Assembly: GCA_029287395.1 (NCBI GenBank)
Contig: JARFRF010000205.1
Span: 1 to 33,224 of the forward strand
Direction of reading: 5' to 3'
Length of the DNA stretch: 33,224 nt
DNA from: Methyloceanibacter sp.
GTDB lineage: Bacteria > Pseudomonadota > Alphaproteobacteria > Rhizobiales > Methyloligellaceae
The notes beneath the pieces are model-generated. The model ran no database searches and was not told the DNA's origin. It worked only from the letters and a program-made list of their open reading frames with translations. The position numbers and the translations under genes are program-made. Of this stretch, positions 17,341 through 26,014 are shown one piece after another (position 1 is the stretch's first letter; the number at the start of each line of letters is the position of its first letter).

Positions 17341-17844
17341 TCACCAGGTTCCGGATTGTTCCGCCTCTTTGGCAGGCGACTGCCCAAGACCTGGGAACAC
17401 CACGCGATCGCCCGGCTTCAAGCCAATCCGAGCCGCTTCTCCTGCATTCAGTTCCAGAACCGCCTCAGCGATCCCTCCCGAGTCGATGACGTCCGTGGAG
17501 AACGGCTCGGTGTTGGCCTCAATGCGTAGAACGGTTCCCTGCTCGGAAATGAAAATCATGTCGAGGGCGATATAGGTGTTTCGCATCCACATGGTTGCGC
17601 GTCGAGGTGGGTCATGGAGAAAGATCATGCCGTGATCTCGTGGCATCGACCGACGGAACATAAGGCCCCGGGCTTTCTCCTGAGGGGTATCGGCAACCTC
17701 GACAGTGTAACTATGCTTACCTGTGCCTGTCTCAAGCACCACTGTGCCGGTCCCTTTGGCAGAACTAGACGCGAGCGGCACCAAAATAAGTGCCGCCGTG
17801 AGCCACAAAAACGTGAGATTTCTGCGAATAGATCCAGCGATCAG
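17341..17844 (-). CDS. DUF192 family exported protein
   Basis: A short secreted or periplasmic domain protein of unknown function. The family core is clear: [37 protein letters not shown] and the C-terminal [24 protein letters not shown]. Before it is a signal-like segment ([23 protein letters not shown]). The start is unresolved. The nearest ATG/GTG choice is a GTG at 17961, overlapping the cold-shock gene by 121 bp. A CTG at 17844 sits in a 4-bp CTGA overlap with that gene's TGA, giving 167 residues. An ATT at 17829 would give a perfect signal peptide with RR at positions 2 and 3. I give the CTG as the most compact choice, with translational coupling to the upstream gene. Confidence 0.75.
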   Translation of the reverse strand: MIAGSIRRNLTFLWLTAALILVPLASSSAKGTGTVVLETGTGKHSYTVEVADTPQEKARGLMFRRSMPRDHGMIFLHDPPRRATMWMRNTYIALDMIFISEQGTVLRIEANTEPFSTDVIDSGGIAEAVLELNAGEAARIGLKPGDRVVFPGLGQSPAKEAEQSGTW

Positions 17845-18428
17845 TGGGAGGCCGGGCCGTTGGCGCCATCCGGCTTGATTTCCGCGGCCATCAAGCCTTT
17901 GGGGCCTTTCCCGAACCGAACGAGAAGAGATTGACCCGGACGAAGTTCCGTAAATCCGCACCGCCGCAGCGTCTCCATGTGTACAAAGATATCCGGCGTC
18001 GAGGGGCCTCTCGTTAGGAAGCCAAAACCGCGGATCCGATTAAACCATTTAACCATAACCCGTTCCCAGTCGCTTTCGGGAACGACCACCACATGCGTTC
18101 GCTGGGGCAGCTGAGAGGGGTGGACGGCTGTTGTATCGTCGATTTCCAAAATACGAAATGCTTGCAGTCCCTTTGGACGACGAAGAACTTCGCAAACGAC
18201 TCGTGCGCCTTCGTAGGCAGTCTGGTGACCATCGCGCCGCAAGCACGTAACGTGCAACAGGACATCGGGAAGGTCGTCGTCGGGGACAATGAACCCATAT
18301 CCCTTCGACGCGTCGAACCACTTGATTGCGCCGGAGACCTCGAAGACATCGACAGTGGCATCGTCGATAGCGGCCTCTTCGGTGTGTTGGGTAAGTTCCT
18401 CCTCAAGTGGCGATGCTTTCGCCGCCAT
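17841..18428 (-). CDS. Double cold-shock-domain protein
   Basis: Predicted single-stranded nucleic-acid-binding protein with two CSD (OB-fold) domains in 195 residues. The first (about 30-95) has [18 protein letters not shown] and DVLLHV. The second (about 125-185) has [16 protein letters not shown] and DIFVHM, the RNP1- and RNP2-like aromatic motifs. The N-terminal 25 residues are acidic, and an approximately 30-residue linker separates the domains. Two-CSD proteins followed by a DUF192 gene recur in Hyphomicrobiales (general knowledge). The start ATG has GGGGGAA nine bases upstream. The upstream region has an inverted repeat at 18514-18529. The role is probably RNA chaperone or regulator, not necessarily cold-induced. 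Confidence 0.92.
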   Translation of the reverse strand: MAAKASPLEEELTQHTEEAAIDDATVDVFEVSGAIKWFDASKGYGFIVPDDDLPDVLLHVTCLRRDGHQTAYEGARVVCEVLRRPKGLQAFRILEIDDTTAVHPSQLPQRTHVVVVPESDWERVMVKWFNRIRGFGFLTRGPSTPDIFVHMETLRRCGFTELRPGQSLLVRFGKGPKGLMAAEIKPDGANGPASH

Positions 18429-18898
18429 GCCGCATTCCCCCGCTGAACAAAGTAAGATCGACTCGATGCCGCGATATACGAATCAAATAGTGCGTTTCCA
18501 TTAGGATAACATCGGCTGTTTCAACAGCCAGATGATTTTTGCTGCTTGCATACTCTTCTCCACAGTGCGGGTGCGAAGTTGTCATTATGAGACGAGCGCA
18601 CGCGCAACCTCCTGATCGATAAGAGAAACCGAAGGCCGTCGAGCGTTGAGTGTCTATTCGCCGCTTGAGACGCAAAATCTCGGTGAAGCGCATGCAAACT
18701 TTTCTTGTATCAAACAAAATTGGGATTTCGTCATATCGGACCGCGCGCTGTGGGCGCGATGCAACATATGAAATAAAAATTGCATTCAGCGCTTGCCAGA
18801 AGAGGTATTCGTTATCTTGCCATCATCCTCTTAAGGGCTTTAGGGTCAGCCTCAGAGCCAACCCAACCGCGCTTGCTGGCGGAGGAAGGACGCTGTCG
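18429..18898. other. Intergenic region between cold-shock gene and gloA
   Basis: A 470-bp divergent region with no convincing ORF. Stretches such as 18706-18790 are more AT-rich than the neighbours and may hold promoters. A perfect inverted repeat lies at 18514-18529. A 222-residue upstream reading of the gloA frame starting at 18650 does not resemble the family upstream of residue 84. No RNA gene is recognised. Confidence 0.55.
18514..18529. promoter_or_regulatory. Perfect 7-bp inverted repeat upstream of the cold-shock gene
   Basis: GGCTGTT-TC-AACAGCC. It lies about 90 bp before the cold-shock gene's start. On the plus strand, AGATGATTTTTG follows, which could also make it a weak terminator-like hairpin. 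Whether operator, leader hairpin or terminator is not resolved. Confidence 0.3.
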
Positions 18899-19318
18899 AT
18901 GAAGTATCTCCACACCATGGTTCGCGTCTCGGACATTGATGAGTCGCTTGATTTCTACTGCAACAAGCTCGGACTGAAAGAGACCCGTAGGATGGACAGC
19001 GAGCAAGGCCGCTTCACGCTCATCTACTTGGCCGCGCCAGGCGACGAAGATGCAGAACTCGAACTCACCTACAATTGGGATCCCGAACCGTACGATGAAG
19101 GACGACACTTCGGACATCTCGCTTATGCAGTCGACGACATCTACGAGACATGCCAGCGGCTCATGGATGCTGGTGTCACCATCAACCGTCCACCGCGGGA
19201 TGGCCACATGGCCTTTATTCGTTCACCAGACAACATCTCGATCGAGTTGTTGCAAAAGGGAGGTCGTCTGCCTCAACAGGAACCCTGGGCGTCGATGCCC
19301 AACACGGGAACTTGGTAG
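18899..19318 (+). CDS. gloA: Lactoylglutathione lyase (glyoxalase I)
   Basis: Converts the methylglyoxal-glutathione hemithioacetal to S-lactoylglutathione, the first step of glyoxal detoxification. I chose the ATG at 18899 because GGAGGAAGG is just upstream and the protein then starts [10 protein letters not shown]. It has 139 residues, the family length. The four metal ligands are in the expected positions: H5, E55, H73 (HFGHLAY) and E116 (SIELLQ), as in the Ni/Zn enzyme of E. coli. Glutathione contacts around ETRRMDS are also present. No hydrolase (gloB) is nearby. Confidence 0.95.
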   Translation: MKYLHTMVRVSDIDESLDFYCNKLGLKETRRMDSEQGRFTLIYLAAPGDEDAELELTYNWDPEPYDEGRHFGHLAYAVDDIYETCQRLMDAGVTINRPPRDGHMAFIRSPDNISIELLQKGGRLPQQEPWASMPNTGTW

Positions 19319-19905
19319 CAGAGCGAGACGGAGAAATTGCTAGAGCGAGATCTGTTCGTGGCGCCGGCATGATTGCCGTCTGTCAACGAGACAGAGCACG
19401 CTTACTGGCTTATCAGCGAGACAAGTCAAGACGAATGGCTGTACTCCGACCTGGCAAGTGCTGGCCGGCCTTCGCTAACCCACTCAGAACATGGGTGTTT
19501 CGGGCCAGATGCCGCGGTCTCTGGGTTGCGCTCTCAAACCGCTGGACGACATGACCCCGGCGCCCAGGGAGTCTAAACGCCGGGGCCAGTGAGCACCGCG
19601 GTTGTCGGAACAGAAGGATTCTCACCGCGATGGCTCGCAAGGAAACCCGACGGTCCCCATGCATACCGCCGAGACTCCGTTGGGTTGCGGGCATCCGCCA
19701 CCGCTCTTATTTGGGTAGCTGTGGACGTTCTCCTCATGGGAAAGGGCCGTCTGTCCAATGGGATTTAACCGCGGAAAATTTGTGAGCCAAAAACCGCCTT
19801 CGGAGTAAGCTCCCGTGACATTGCACCAGCTTTCGCCTAACTGGCACTTCGGGCGAAGGAGCGCCCATCGGCCCTATATCGCGTGTCGGGGAGAGAGAGT
19901 TCGAT
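19319..19905. other. Gene-poor region after gloA
   Basis: 587 bp with no ORF that I can support. Short plus-frame and minus-frame readings exist (for example 19373-19576 plus, 19413-19694 minus), but none has a recognisable motif or a convincing ribosome site. It contains the strong inverted repeat at 19555-19585. No tRNA, SRP RNA, RNase P or 6S RNA signature was recognised. Confidence 0.5.
19555..19585. other. GC-rich inverted repeat with 15-nt loop
   Basis: CCCCGGCG (19555-19562) and CGCCGGGG (19578-19585) form a perfect 8-bp all-GC stem. It lies 236 bp after the gloA stop and has no T-tract. It may be a terminator variant, a small-RNA end or a decayed element. Confidence 0.4.
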
Positions 19906-20103
19906 ATGACGTTTGATGAGTTTGGTGACTTGGTCGGGAAAGTGGCTGCGTACGCCATCGGCATTCCTCTGATACTTGTCACGCTCCTTGTGGCTTATTG
20001 GCTCGTCGTCGTTATCCTGCGACTTGCAGGTGTGATCGAGTTGCCGGACCCGATCTATTTGCTTCCTGCCGAGTGGCGCGAGAAACTGCCCATCCCCCAA
20101 TAG
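19906..20103 (+). CDS. Small single-pass membrane protein, unknown function
   Basis: The 65-residue reading starts MTFDEFGDLVGKVAAYAIG, has one long hydrophobic segment (about 15-43, rich in I, L and V), and ends ELPDPIYLLPAEWREKLPIPQ. Two points suggest it is real. GGGGAGAGAGAG lies 8-10 bases before the ATG, and a TATATC box is about 30 bp upstream of the start. I do not recognise the family. Topology by the positive-inside rule is unclear (few charges). The neighbours (gloA, tRNA-Glu) give no functional hint. Confidence 0.6.
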   Translation: MTFDEFGDLVGKVAAYAIGIPLILVTLLVAYWLVVVILRLAGVIELPDPIYLLPAEWREKLPIPQ

Positions 20104-20198
20104 TCTAAGCTGGAAGGCATTGATCGACGACGCGCTTTTTTGGGTCACGTATCGGCCCGCGATAACCCGCAAACGATTGCTTAGTGCTGGGTCTCGAA

Positions 20199-20273
20199 TG
20201 GCACTCCCTAGGGGAATCGAACCCCTCTTTCCAGGTTGAAAACCTGGCGTCCTAACCGATAGACGAAGGGAGC
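20199..20273 (-). tRNA. tRNA-Glu, anticodon UUC
   Basis: A 75-nt cloverleaf on the minus strand. Acceptor GCTCCCT pairs with AGGGAGT, so position 1-72 is a G-U wobble. The anticodon stem CCAGG/CCTGG encloses loop TTTTCAA (anticodon TTC). T loop TTCGATT, discriminator G and an encoded CCA. Confidence 0.97.
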
Positions 20274-20293
20274 GTGCCGGTCGCGAGACCGCT

Positions 20294-20322
20294 GATATAG
20301 ATAGCTTTGCGACGTCTAGCAA
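20294..20322 (-). promoter_or_regulatory. Sigma-70-like promoter for tRNA-Glu
   Basis: On the minus strand TTGCTA (20322-20317) is followed after 17 bases by TATATC (20299-20294), about 20 bp upstream of the tRNA 5' end. The spacing is ideal. The -35 matches TTGACA at 4 of 6 and the -10 matches TATAAT at 4 of 6. Confidence 0.6.
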
Positions 20323-20362
20323 GAGCGCTGTCTAAGACGCCGCGCCTCATCCCCGCAAGCCC

Positions 20363-22147
20363 CTAGCCCGCGGACTCCGGTTTTTCAGCAGCGTCTTCGA
20401 TCATCAGCTCGATGCGCTCCCGCCCCTGCCAGCTCGACCGTCGCAGATGGCCGGCGATGTGTAGCTGTTGCCCGTCCCCGTTTATCAAAGTCTCTCCGAG
20501 CGGCGACCCGTCGACACGGAACGCGACTGCATCGATGCGACTACCGTCGGCGGCTCTAAGGGTGCAGCGCATGTGCCCATTGCCAAAGGTGCGCAGCCGC
20601 ATCAGTCGATGTGCCGGAAAGACAAAGCGCGGCCTCGGATAACCAGGGCCATAAGGGCCCGCCCTTTCGAGATGGTTGAGCAAGTCCGGTGTGACGCCAC
20701 CGGCTGACAATGCGCCATCAAGGTAGAGCGTACGGTTTGCTGAGGAATGGGCAACAGGTTCAGTGAGGCGCTGACTGATAAACGCGGCGGCCTCTGTTCG
20801 CTTGCTCCAATCTAGAGTGAAGCCAGCAGCCATGCTGTGTCCGCCGCCTTTGAGAAACAGCCCCTCCTCCACCGCATCCCGTACGACCGAGCCGAGATCC
20901 ACAGATGAGATGGAGCGGGCGGATCCCGTGGCGACGCCGTCGCTGTTTATCGTCATCACGAAGGACGGACGGTGAAAGCGCTCCGTGAGCCGGCCTGCCA
21001 CGAGACCAACGAGACCCCTGTGCCATTCGGCGTCTCCGAGGAACAGAAACGGTGCTTTTGGGTCCGCCTCGACAGTCTGTTCGCCCAAGGCAGTCGCCCC
21101 CTCGAGCATATGGTGCTCGATGGCCTTGCGCTGGCTGTTAAGCGCTTCTAGTCGCGCGGCAATCGTTGCGGCTTCATTTTCGTCTTCCGTGGCAAGGAGC
21201 CTCGCGCCGAGGCCTGACGCACCTACCCGACCGCCGGCGTTGATCCGCGGACCCAATACAAATCCGAGGCTGTAGGTCGACGGTGCTTCGGTAAGCCTGG
21301 CTTCGTCGGCAAGCGCCCGGAGGCCCACATTGTGCCGAAGTCGCAGGACTTTCAGACCCTTTGCGATGAAGGCGCGGTTCACGTCCTCGAAGGGCACTAC
21401 GTCGCAGACTGTCGCGAGGGCGACGAGGTCGAGAAGCCCCAGTAGATCCGGAGAAGGCTGATTCTTATAGGCCCCCAAGCGTCTTAAAGCGGCAGACGTG
21501 GCAACGAGGAACAGGAATACGACGCCAGCCGCAGCCAGATGCCCCTGGCCCGACACGTCGTCCTGCCGGTTCGGATTTATGACAGCAAGCGCGGGCGGGA
21601 GATTTTCGCCCGTCTGGTGGTGATCTAGAACGATTACATCGGCACCTGAATCATTGGCGGCTGAAATCGCTGTTGCACCTGCCGTTCCGCAATCCACGGT
21701 CAGGATGAGCTTGGCGCCCTCGTCGACGAGCCCACAAAGGGCCTCAGGTGACGGGCCATAACCCTCGGTCAAGCGGTCAGGAATGTAGGTCAGGCATGCT
21801 TGCCCATGGGCCCTCAAGAAGCGCTCGATGAGAGCAACAGAGGACGCTCCATCGACATCGTAGTCTCCGAAGATCGCGATAGTTTCTTTTCTCATGATGG
21901 CCGCGGCCATGCGATCAGCCGCGGCGTTCATGTCACGAAGGCGCAAAGGGTCCGGCATCAATGTCCTGAGCGAGGGATCCAGGAAGCGCTCGGCGGTTTG
22001 CATATCGGCTCCGCGTGCCGCAAGGACTCGGCCAATCAGGTCCGGTAAAGCATTGGCCTGCGCAATGGCCGTCGCAATATGCGCGCGCGCTGGATCTAGT
22101 CGTTCTATCCAGCGTTGACCGCGCGCAGAGCGCTCCACGGCAAGCAT
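20363..22147 (-). CDS. recJ: Single-stranded-DNA-specific exonuclease RecJ
   Basis: 5'-3' ssDNA exonuclease of the DHH superfamily used in RecF-pathway repair and mismatch repair. From the ATG at 22147 the protein has 594 residues and begins MLAVERSARGQRW, the family N-terminus. A TTG at 22246 or a GTG at 22201 would extend it by non-conserved residues. Catalytic metal motifs are visible: GDYDVDG (94-100), TVDCG (150-154) and DHH (175-177). GGHSMAAGF, the DHHA1 motif, is near residue 465. RecJ is the last gene of the alaC-hom-glpX-recJ run, 138 bp after glpX by this start (39 bp by the longest reading). The set is intact. Confidence 0.95.
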   Translation of the reverse strand: MLAVERSARGQRWIERLDPARAHIATAIAQANALPDLIGRVLAARGADMQTAERFLDPSLRTLMPDPLRLRDMNAAADRMAAAIMRKETIAIFGDYDVDGASSVALIERFLRAHGQACLTYIPDRLTEGYGPSPEALCGLVDEGAKLILTVDCGTAGATAISAANDSGADVIVLDHHQTGENLPPALAVINPNRQDDVSGQGHLAAAGVVFLFLVATSAALRRLGAYKNQPSPDLLGLLDLVALATVCDVVPFEDVNRAFIAKGLKVLRLRHNVGLRALADEARLTEAPSTYSLGFVLGPRINAGGRVGASGLGARLLATEDENEAATIAARLEALNSQRKAIEHHMLEGATALGEQTVEADPKAPFLFLGDAEWHRGLVGLVAGRLTERFHRPSFVMTINSDGVATGSARSISSVDLGSVVRDAVEEGLFLKGGGHSMAAGFTLDWSKRTEAAAFISQRLTEPVAHSSANRTLYLDGALSAGGVTPDLLNHLERAGPYGPGYPRPRFVFPAHRLMRLRTFGNGHMRCTLRAADGSRIDAVAFRVDGSPLGETLINGDGQQLHIAGHLRRSSWQGRERIELMIEDAAEKPESAG

Positions 22148-22285
22148 TGTGGGTTTTTCCGAGCTCGCGTTTTCGTCTTGGCGTTTCAAAGATGCGGTCA
22201 CGGTTGGACTACGACGTGTTTTCGAGGGCGCGGGCGATAGTTTCAAGTGAGCGCCCAGAGTAGCCGATTCGACGCTGTTCCCGAT

Positions 22286-23275
22286 TCAGTCAAATTTTCT
22301 AGGATCGGCGTGGTCTGTTCTTATCCAGCGCCGTGTATGCGTGGAAGCTCGCATCACGACGCTTTCCGTGGTGATCGTTGTTGGACTGTGATGAACGCCA
22401 GCCATCATTGAGCCGTCCGTGATCCCCGTCGCCGCAAAGCTGAGGTCCCCAGCGACCATATCCTCAAGCCCGTAGGTCTTGGTCAGGTCGGTGATCCCTG
22501 CCAGCTTTGCCCACGCACGATGCTCCTTATTGAGGGCAACGAGGCGTCCTTCCATCTGGCCGCCGATGCAAGCCAACGCAGCAGCGGCCAAAACGCCCTC
22601 GGCCGCACCGCCAATCCCCAGATACATGTCGATACCGGTCTGTGATGGATTCGTAACGTGGATTACGCCTGCAATGTCGCCATCGCCGATCAGGCGCAAA
22701 GCTGCCCCAGCGGTTCGGATCTCCTCAATGAGGTACCCGTGACGCGGCCGGTCGAGAACACAAACCGTCAGATCCTGTACTCGCACGCCCTTGGCCTTTG
22801 CCAGAGCATTGAGGTTTTCCGTCGGTGTGGCGGCAACGCGTACAATGCCCTCAGGATAGCCTGGCCCGACTGCGACTTTCTCCATGTAGATCGGTGGGAC
22901 CTTGAGGAGACTTCCTCGCTCCGCAACAACCAGGACGGACATGGCGTTGGGAAGGGCCTTTGCACAGAGGGTGGATCCTTCGATTGGATCGACGGCCAAA
23001 TCAAGAGCCGCGCCTGAGGGCGAGCCCGCGCCAATCTTCTCGCCCAAATAGAAGACGGGGCAGTCGCCCTCCTCGCCTTCGCCGACGACGACCACACCCT
23101 CAAATGGCAGCCGGGCTACTTCGCGATGCATAGCAGCAGCAGCGGCAGCGTCAGCCGAGGCTTCGTCACCACGACCAAGCCACTGAGCTGCAGCCACGGC
23201 CGTCGCTTCTGTTACCCGGACAATATCGAGCGCCAAGGCTCGGTCGAGCTCTGTTCCCTCAACTGCCTCCGACAC
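22286..23275 (-). CDS. glpX: Class II fructose-1,6-bisphosphatase
   Basis: Dephosphorylates fructose 1,6-bisphosphate in gluconeogenesis; in some autotrophic or methylotrophic alphaproteobacteria it also acts on sedoheptulose bisphosphate. The 329 residues carry the GlpX metal-binding motifs GEGEEG (65-70) and DPIEGST (96-102), followed by the family's segments GYPEG and GIGGAAEGVLAAAAL. The start is GTG, with GGAGG eight bases upstream. It follows hom by 53 bp and precedes recJ. The residues LLKVPPIYMEKVAVGP, which include substrate contacts, are intact. No glycerol operon is present, so a role in central metabolism is more likely than glycerol use. Confidence 0.96.
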   Translation of the reverse strand: MSEAVEGTELDRALALDIVRVTEATAVAAAQWLGRGDEASADAAAAAAMHREVARLPFEGVVVVGEGEEGDCPVFYLGEKIGAGSPSGAALDLAVDPIEGSTLCAKALPNAMSVLVVAERGSLLKVPPIYMEKVAVGPGYPEGIVRVAATPTENLNALAKAKGVRVQDLTVCVLDRPRHGYLIEEIRTAGAALRLIGDGDIAGVIHVTNPSQTGIDMYLGIGGAAEGVLAAAALACIGGQMEGRLVALNKEHRAWAKLAGITDLTKTYGLEDMVAGDLSFAATGITDGSMMAGVHHSPTTITTESVVMRASTHTRRWIRTDHADPRKFD

Positions 23276-23328
23276 GCCAAAACCTCCCTCGTGCTAAAGC
23301 AGGCCGTCGACCATCAGCGTAATGACCG

Positions 23329-24660
23329 TTAAAGTTTTTCGATTCTTATCATTTGCGGCTTGGAGTCCACATGCCCGTCCCGTTCAATGGCCGCAAGCGC
23401 CTTTCGAACGGCGGCTTCTGTAGTCTCGTGCGTTACCATCACGACGCTGGCTTGGGGCTCACCCTTCTTGCGTGTGCTCCGGCCTTGACCCGGACGCTCA
23501 CTATCCGAACGGCGCTGAACAATACTCTCAAGTGAGATTCCCTGCGTTGCCATGCGTTGGGCAATCGCGGCGAATGCGCCGGTGCGATCGTATACGGAGA
23601 GACGGATATAGTAGCCGCCCTCGTGTGTCCGCATGGCAGCCTTTTTGTAGGCCTTCATGTGCTTGGCTTTGATGCCGAAGGGCCGAAGAACGACGCCCCG
23701 AGCGATGTCGATAATATCGCTCATCACTGCAGAGGCTGTCGGCCCACCACCGGCGCCTGGACCAATCAGCATGACGTCACCAATGAAATCGCCATCGATG
23801 GCGACGCAATTGGAGACGCCATCGACATTTGCGATGGCTGTATCCCTTGGCACCATGGTGGGATGGACCCGCTGCTCTATCCCACTATCGGTTCTAAGAG
23901 CGACACCAAGCAACTTTATGCGGTAGCCGAGATCGGTGGCTGCCTCGATATCAGTGAGGGTAATTGTTTCAATCCCCTCTACATAGATGGCATCGAAGCG
24001 CGTGCGGGTGCCAAAAGCCAAGCTTGTCAGCAGTGCGAGCTTGTGTGCGGTGTCAAAACCGCCGACGTCGAATGCGGGGTCGGCTTCGGCGTAACCCTGT
24101 TCCTGTGCCTCCTGTAAGACGTCGGCGAAGTGACGGCCTTCCCGCTCCATCTTTGTCAGGATGTAATTGCAAGTCCCGTTCAAAATTCCGAACACGCGGC
24201 TGATGTCGTTGCCCTGTAGGCCCTCCCGCATAGCTTTCACAGCCGGGATGCCGCCAGCGACCGCGCCCTCGAAATTCAGCGCGACGCCGATTTTCTCCGC
24301 AAGCGCTGCTAGGGCGGCCCCATGATGGGCCAAGAGCGCCTTGTTCGCCGTGACAACGTGCTTGCCTGCCCGCAGCGCTGCCTCCACCGCTTCTTTTGCA
24401 GGGCCCTCCTCGCCGCCAATAAGCTCGACAAACACATCGATCTCGGGGTCCGTTGCGAGCGCTACAGGATTGGCGACAAACCGCATCTTCGATACGTCGA
24501 CGCTGCGCTTCTTACGCTTCTGGCGCGCGGAGTACGCAACAATTTGCGCAGGACGACCAGTCTTAGCCGTGAGTTCATCCCCGCCAGCCGCGATCAGTTG
24601 TACGAGCCCCGTGCCGACGGTGCCGATTCCGGCCAGTCCAAGCTTCAGAGGTTCTGCCAT
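23329..24660 (-). CDS. hom: Homoserine dehydrogenase
   Basis: Reduces aspartate semialdehyde to homoserine, the branch point to threonine and methionine. The 443 residues have an N-terminal Rossmann domain (GIGTVGTG at 11-18), a catalytic domain with ANKALLAHHG, the FEGAVAGGIP segment, NGTCNYILTKM and ADPAFDVGGFDTAHK, and a C-terminal ACT domain (about 350-430) for feedback by threonine. A 20-residue polar insert (SDSERPGQGRSTRKKGEP) breaks the ACT domain and may alter regulation. It starts eight bases after the alaC stop, so they are cotranscribed. Its product would feed the O-acetylhomoserine route of the metY gene at the other end of the window. Confidence 0.96.
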   Translation of the reverse strand: MAEPLKLGLAGIGTVGTGLVQLIAAGGDELTAKTGRPAQIVAYSARQKRKKRSVDVSKMRFVANPVALATDPEIDVFVELIGGEEGPAKEAVEAALRAGKHVVTANKALLAHHGAALAALAEKIGVALNFEGAVAGGIPAVKAMREGLQGNDISRVFGILNGTCNYILTKMEREGRHFADVLQEAQEQGYAEADPAFDVGGFDTAHKLALLTSLAFGTRTRFDAIYVEGIETITLTDIEAATDLGYRIKLLGVALRTDSGIEQRVHPTMVPRDTAIANVDGVSNCVAIDGDFIGDVMLIGPGAGGGPTASAVMSDIIDIARGVVLRPFGIKAKHMKAYKKAAMRTHEGGYYIRLSVYDRTGAFAAIAQRMATQGISLESIVQRRSDSERPGQGRSTRKKGEPQASVVMVTHETTEAAVRKALAAIERDGHVDSKPQMIRIEKL

Positions 24661-24668
24661 GTGAAGAG

Positions 24669-25901
24669 CTATAGCGTGCGCTTGGCCTTGGGGGCCAGGG
24701 GAATGACGTTGTGTAGCTCGCTGGCCGACTCGGTCAGGAATTTGCGTATGTTACGCGCGGCTTGACGGATACGTTGTTCATTTTCGACAAGCGCAATGCG
24801 GACATAGCCCTCGCCGTACTCTCCAAAACCGACACCCGGCGCTACTGCCACGGACGCTCTTTCCAACAGGAGCTTGGAAAACTCAAGCGATCCTATGTGG
24901 GCAAACATGTCTGGAATGGGCGCCCACGCGAACATGGTGGCGGGCGGCGATGGAATGGGCCACCCTGCGCGCGTTATCGAGTCGACGAGCGTGTCACGCC
25001 TGCTCCGATAAACGGCTCGGATCTCGTCAACGCAGTCCTGTGGTCCGTTCAACGCAGCTGCGGCTGCAACTTGGATCGGCGTGAAGGCGCCGTAGTCGAG
25101 ATAGGACTTCACCCGCGTCAAGGCCTCTATCAGGCGCTCGTTGCCGACCGCGAAGCCGATACGCCAGCCCGGCATGGAGTACGTCTTGGACACGGAGGTG
25201 AATTCGACCGCAATATCCATAGCCCCCGGAATCTCAAGGAAGGAACCCGGAGGCTCGTCCTCAAAGTAAATCTCTGCGTAGGCGAGGTCTGAGAGCACGA
25301 TAAGCTCGTGCTTCTTGGCGTAGGCGACGACGTCTGCATAGAAGTCGCGGTTGGCAACCACAGCGGTCGGGTTTGCCGGATAGTTCAGCACCAAGACTGA
25401 AGGCTTCGGCACGCTGTGGCGCATGGCTTTGTCGAGAGACACCATGAATTGCGAGTCCGTGCTCGACGGAAGATGGCGAATCACACCTCCAGACATGATG
25501 AAGCCGAACTCGTGGATCGGATAGGTAGGGTTTGGAACCAAGATCACATCGCCCGGGGCGGTGATCGCCTGGGCCATGTTGGCGAAGCCCTCTTTCGACC
25601 CTAGCGTCGCTACTACTTGGGTGGCGGGATTGAGCTTCACGCCAAAACGACGATCGTAATAGGCCGCTTGTGCCTTGCGCAGGCCTTGAACACCCTTTGA
25701 AGCTGAGTAGCGGTTTGCCTTTGGAGATCGAGCGGTCTCGACGAGCTTATCGACGATGTGAGCTGGCGTCGGCATGTCGGGATTTCCCATGCCGAAGTCA
25801 ATGATGTCCTCGCCGCGTGCGCGCGCTTCCGCTTTGAGCCGGTTTACCTGCTCAAAGACATACGGCGGCAGGCGCTTTATCCTATGAAAATCGCTTTGCA
25901 C
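24669..25901 (-). CDS. alaC: Class I/II PLP aminotransferase (AlaC-like)
   Basis: Fold-type I aminotransferase, closest in motifs to the AlaC / LL-diaminopimelate aminotransferase-like group that in Hyphomicrobiales precedes hom. From the GTG at 25901 (preceded by GGTGGGA) it has 410 residues and starts VQSDFHRIKRLPPYVF, the family N-terminus; an ORF-wide start at 25979 adds 26 unconserved residues. DFGMGNPD binds substrate, NYPANPTA and SDLAYAEIYF are cofactor motifs, and the PLP lysine is K239 in TSVSKTYSMPGWRIGF. The substrate is not determined by the motifs: glutamate-pyruvate transamination, or aspartate-family amino acids given the hom neighbour. Confidence 0.88.
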   Translation of the reverse strand: MQSDFHRIKRLPPYVFEQVNRLKAEARARGEDIIDFGMGNPDMPTPAHIVDKLVETARSPKANRYSASKGVQGLRKAQAAYYDRRFGVKLNPATQVVATLGSKEGFANMAQAITAPGDVILVPNPTYPIHEFGFIMSGGVIRHLPSSTDSQFMVSLDKAMRHSVPKPSVLVLNYPANPTAVVANRDFYADVVAYAKKHELIVLSDLAYAEIYFEDEPPGSFLEIPGAMDIAVEFTSVSKTYSMPGWRIGFAVGNERLIEALTRVKSYLDYGAFTPIQVAAAAALNGPQDCVDEIRAVYRSRRDTLVDSITRAGWPIPSPPATMFAWAPIPDMFAHIGSLEFSKLLLERASVAVAPGVGFGEYGEGYVRIALVENEQRIRQAARNIRKFLTESASELHNVIPLAPKAKRTL

Positions 25902-26014
25902 GGACGGCGGTTCCCACCCGATTATTCCAGAATTGAGAGCCCGGCGTTGAACCATAAAATAGGTCTGCCGGGCAAGCACGTAAGAGCAGGACTTTCGTGC
26001 AGTTTGCGTTGATT

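Noticed and set aside
19413-19694. 93-residue minus-strand ORF after gloA
   Set aside because: Arginine-rich, no motif, no ribosome site; it looks like a chance reading of GC-rich DNA.
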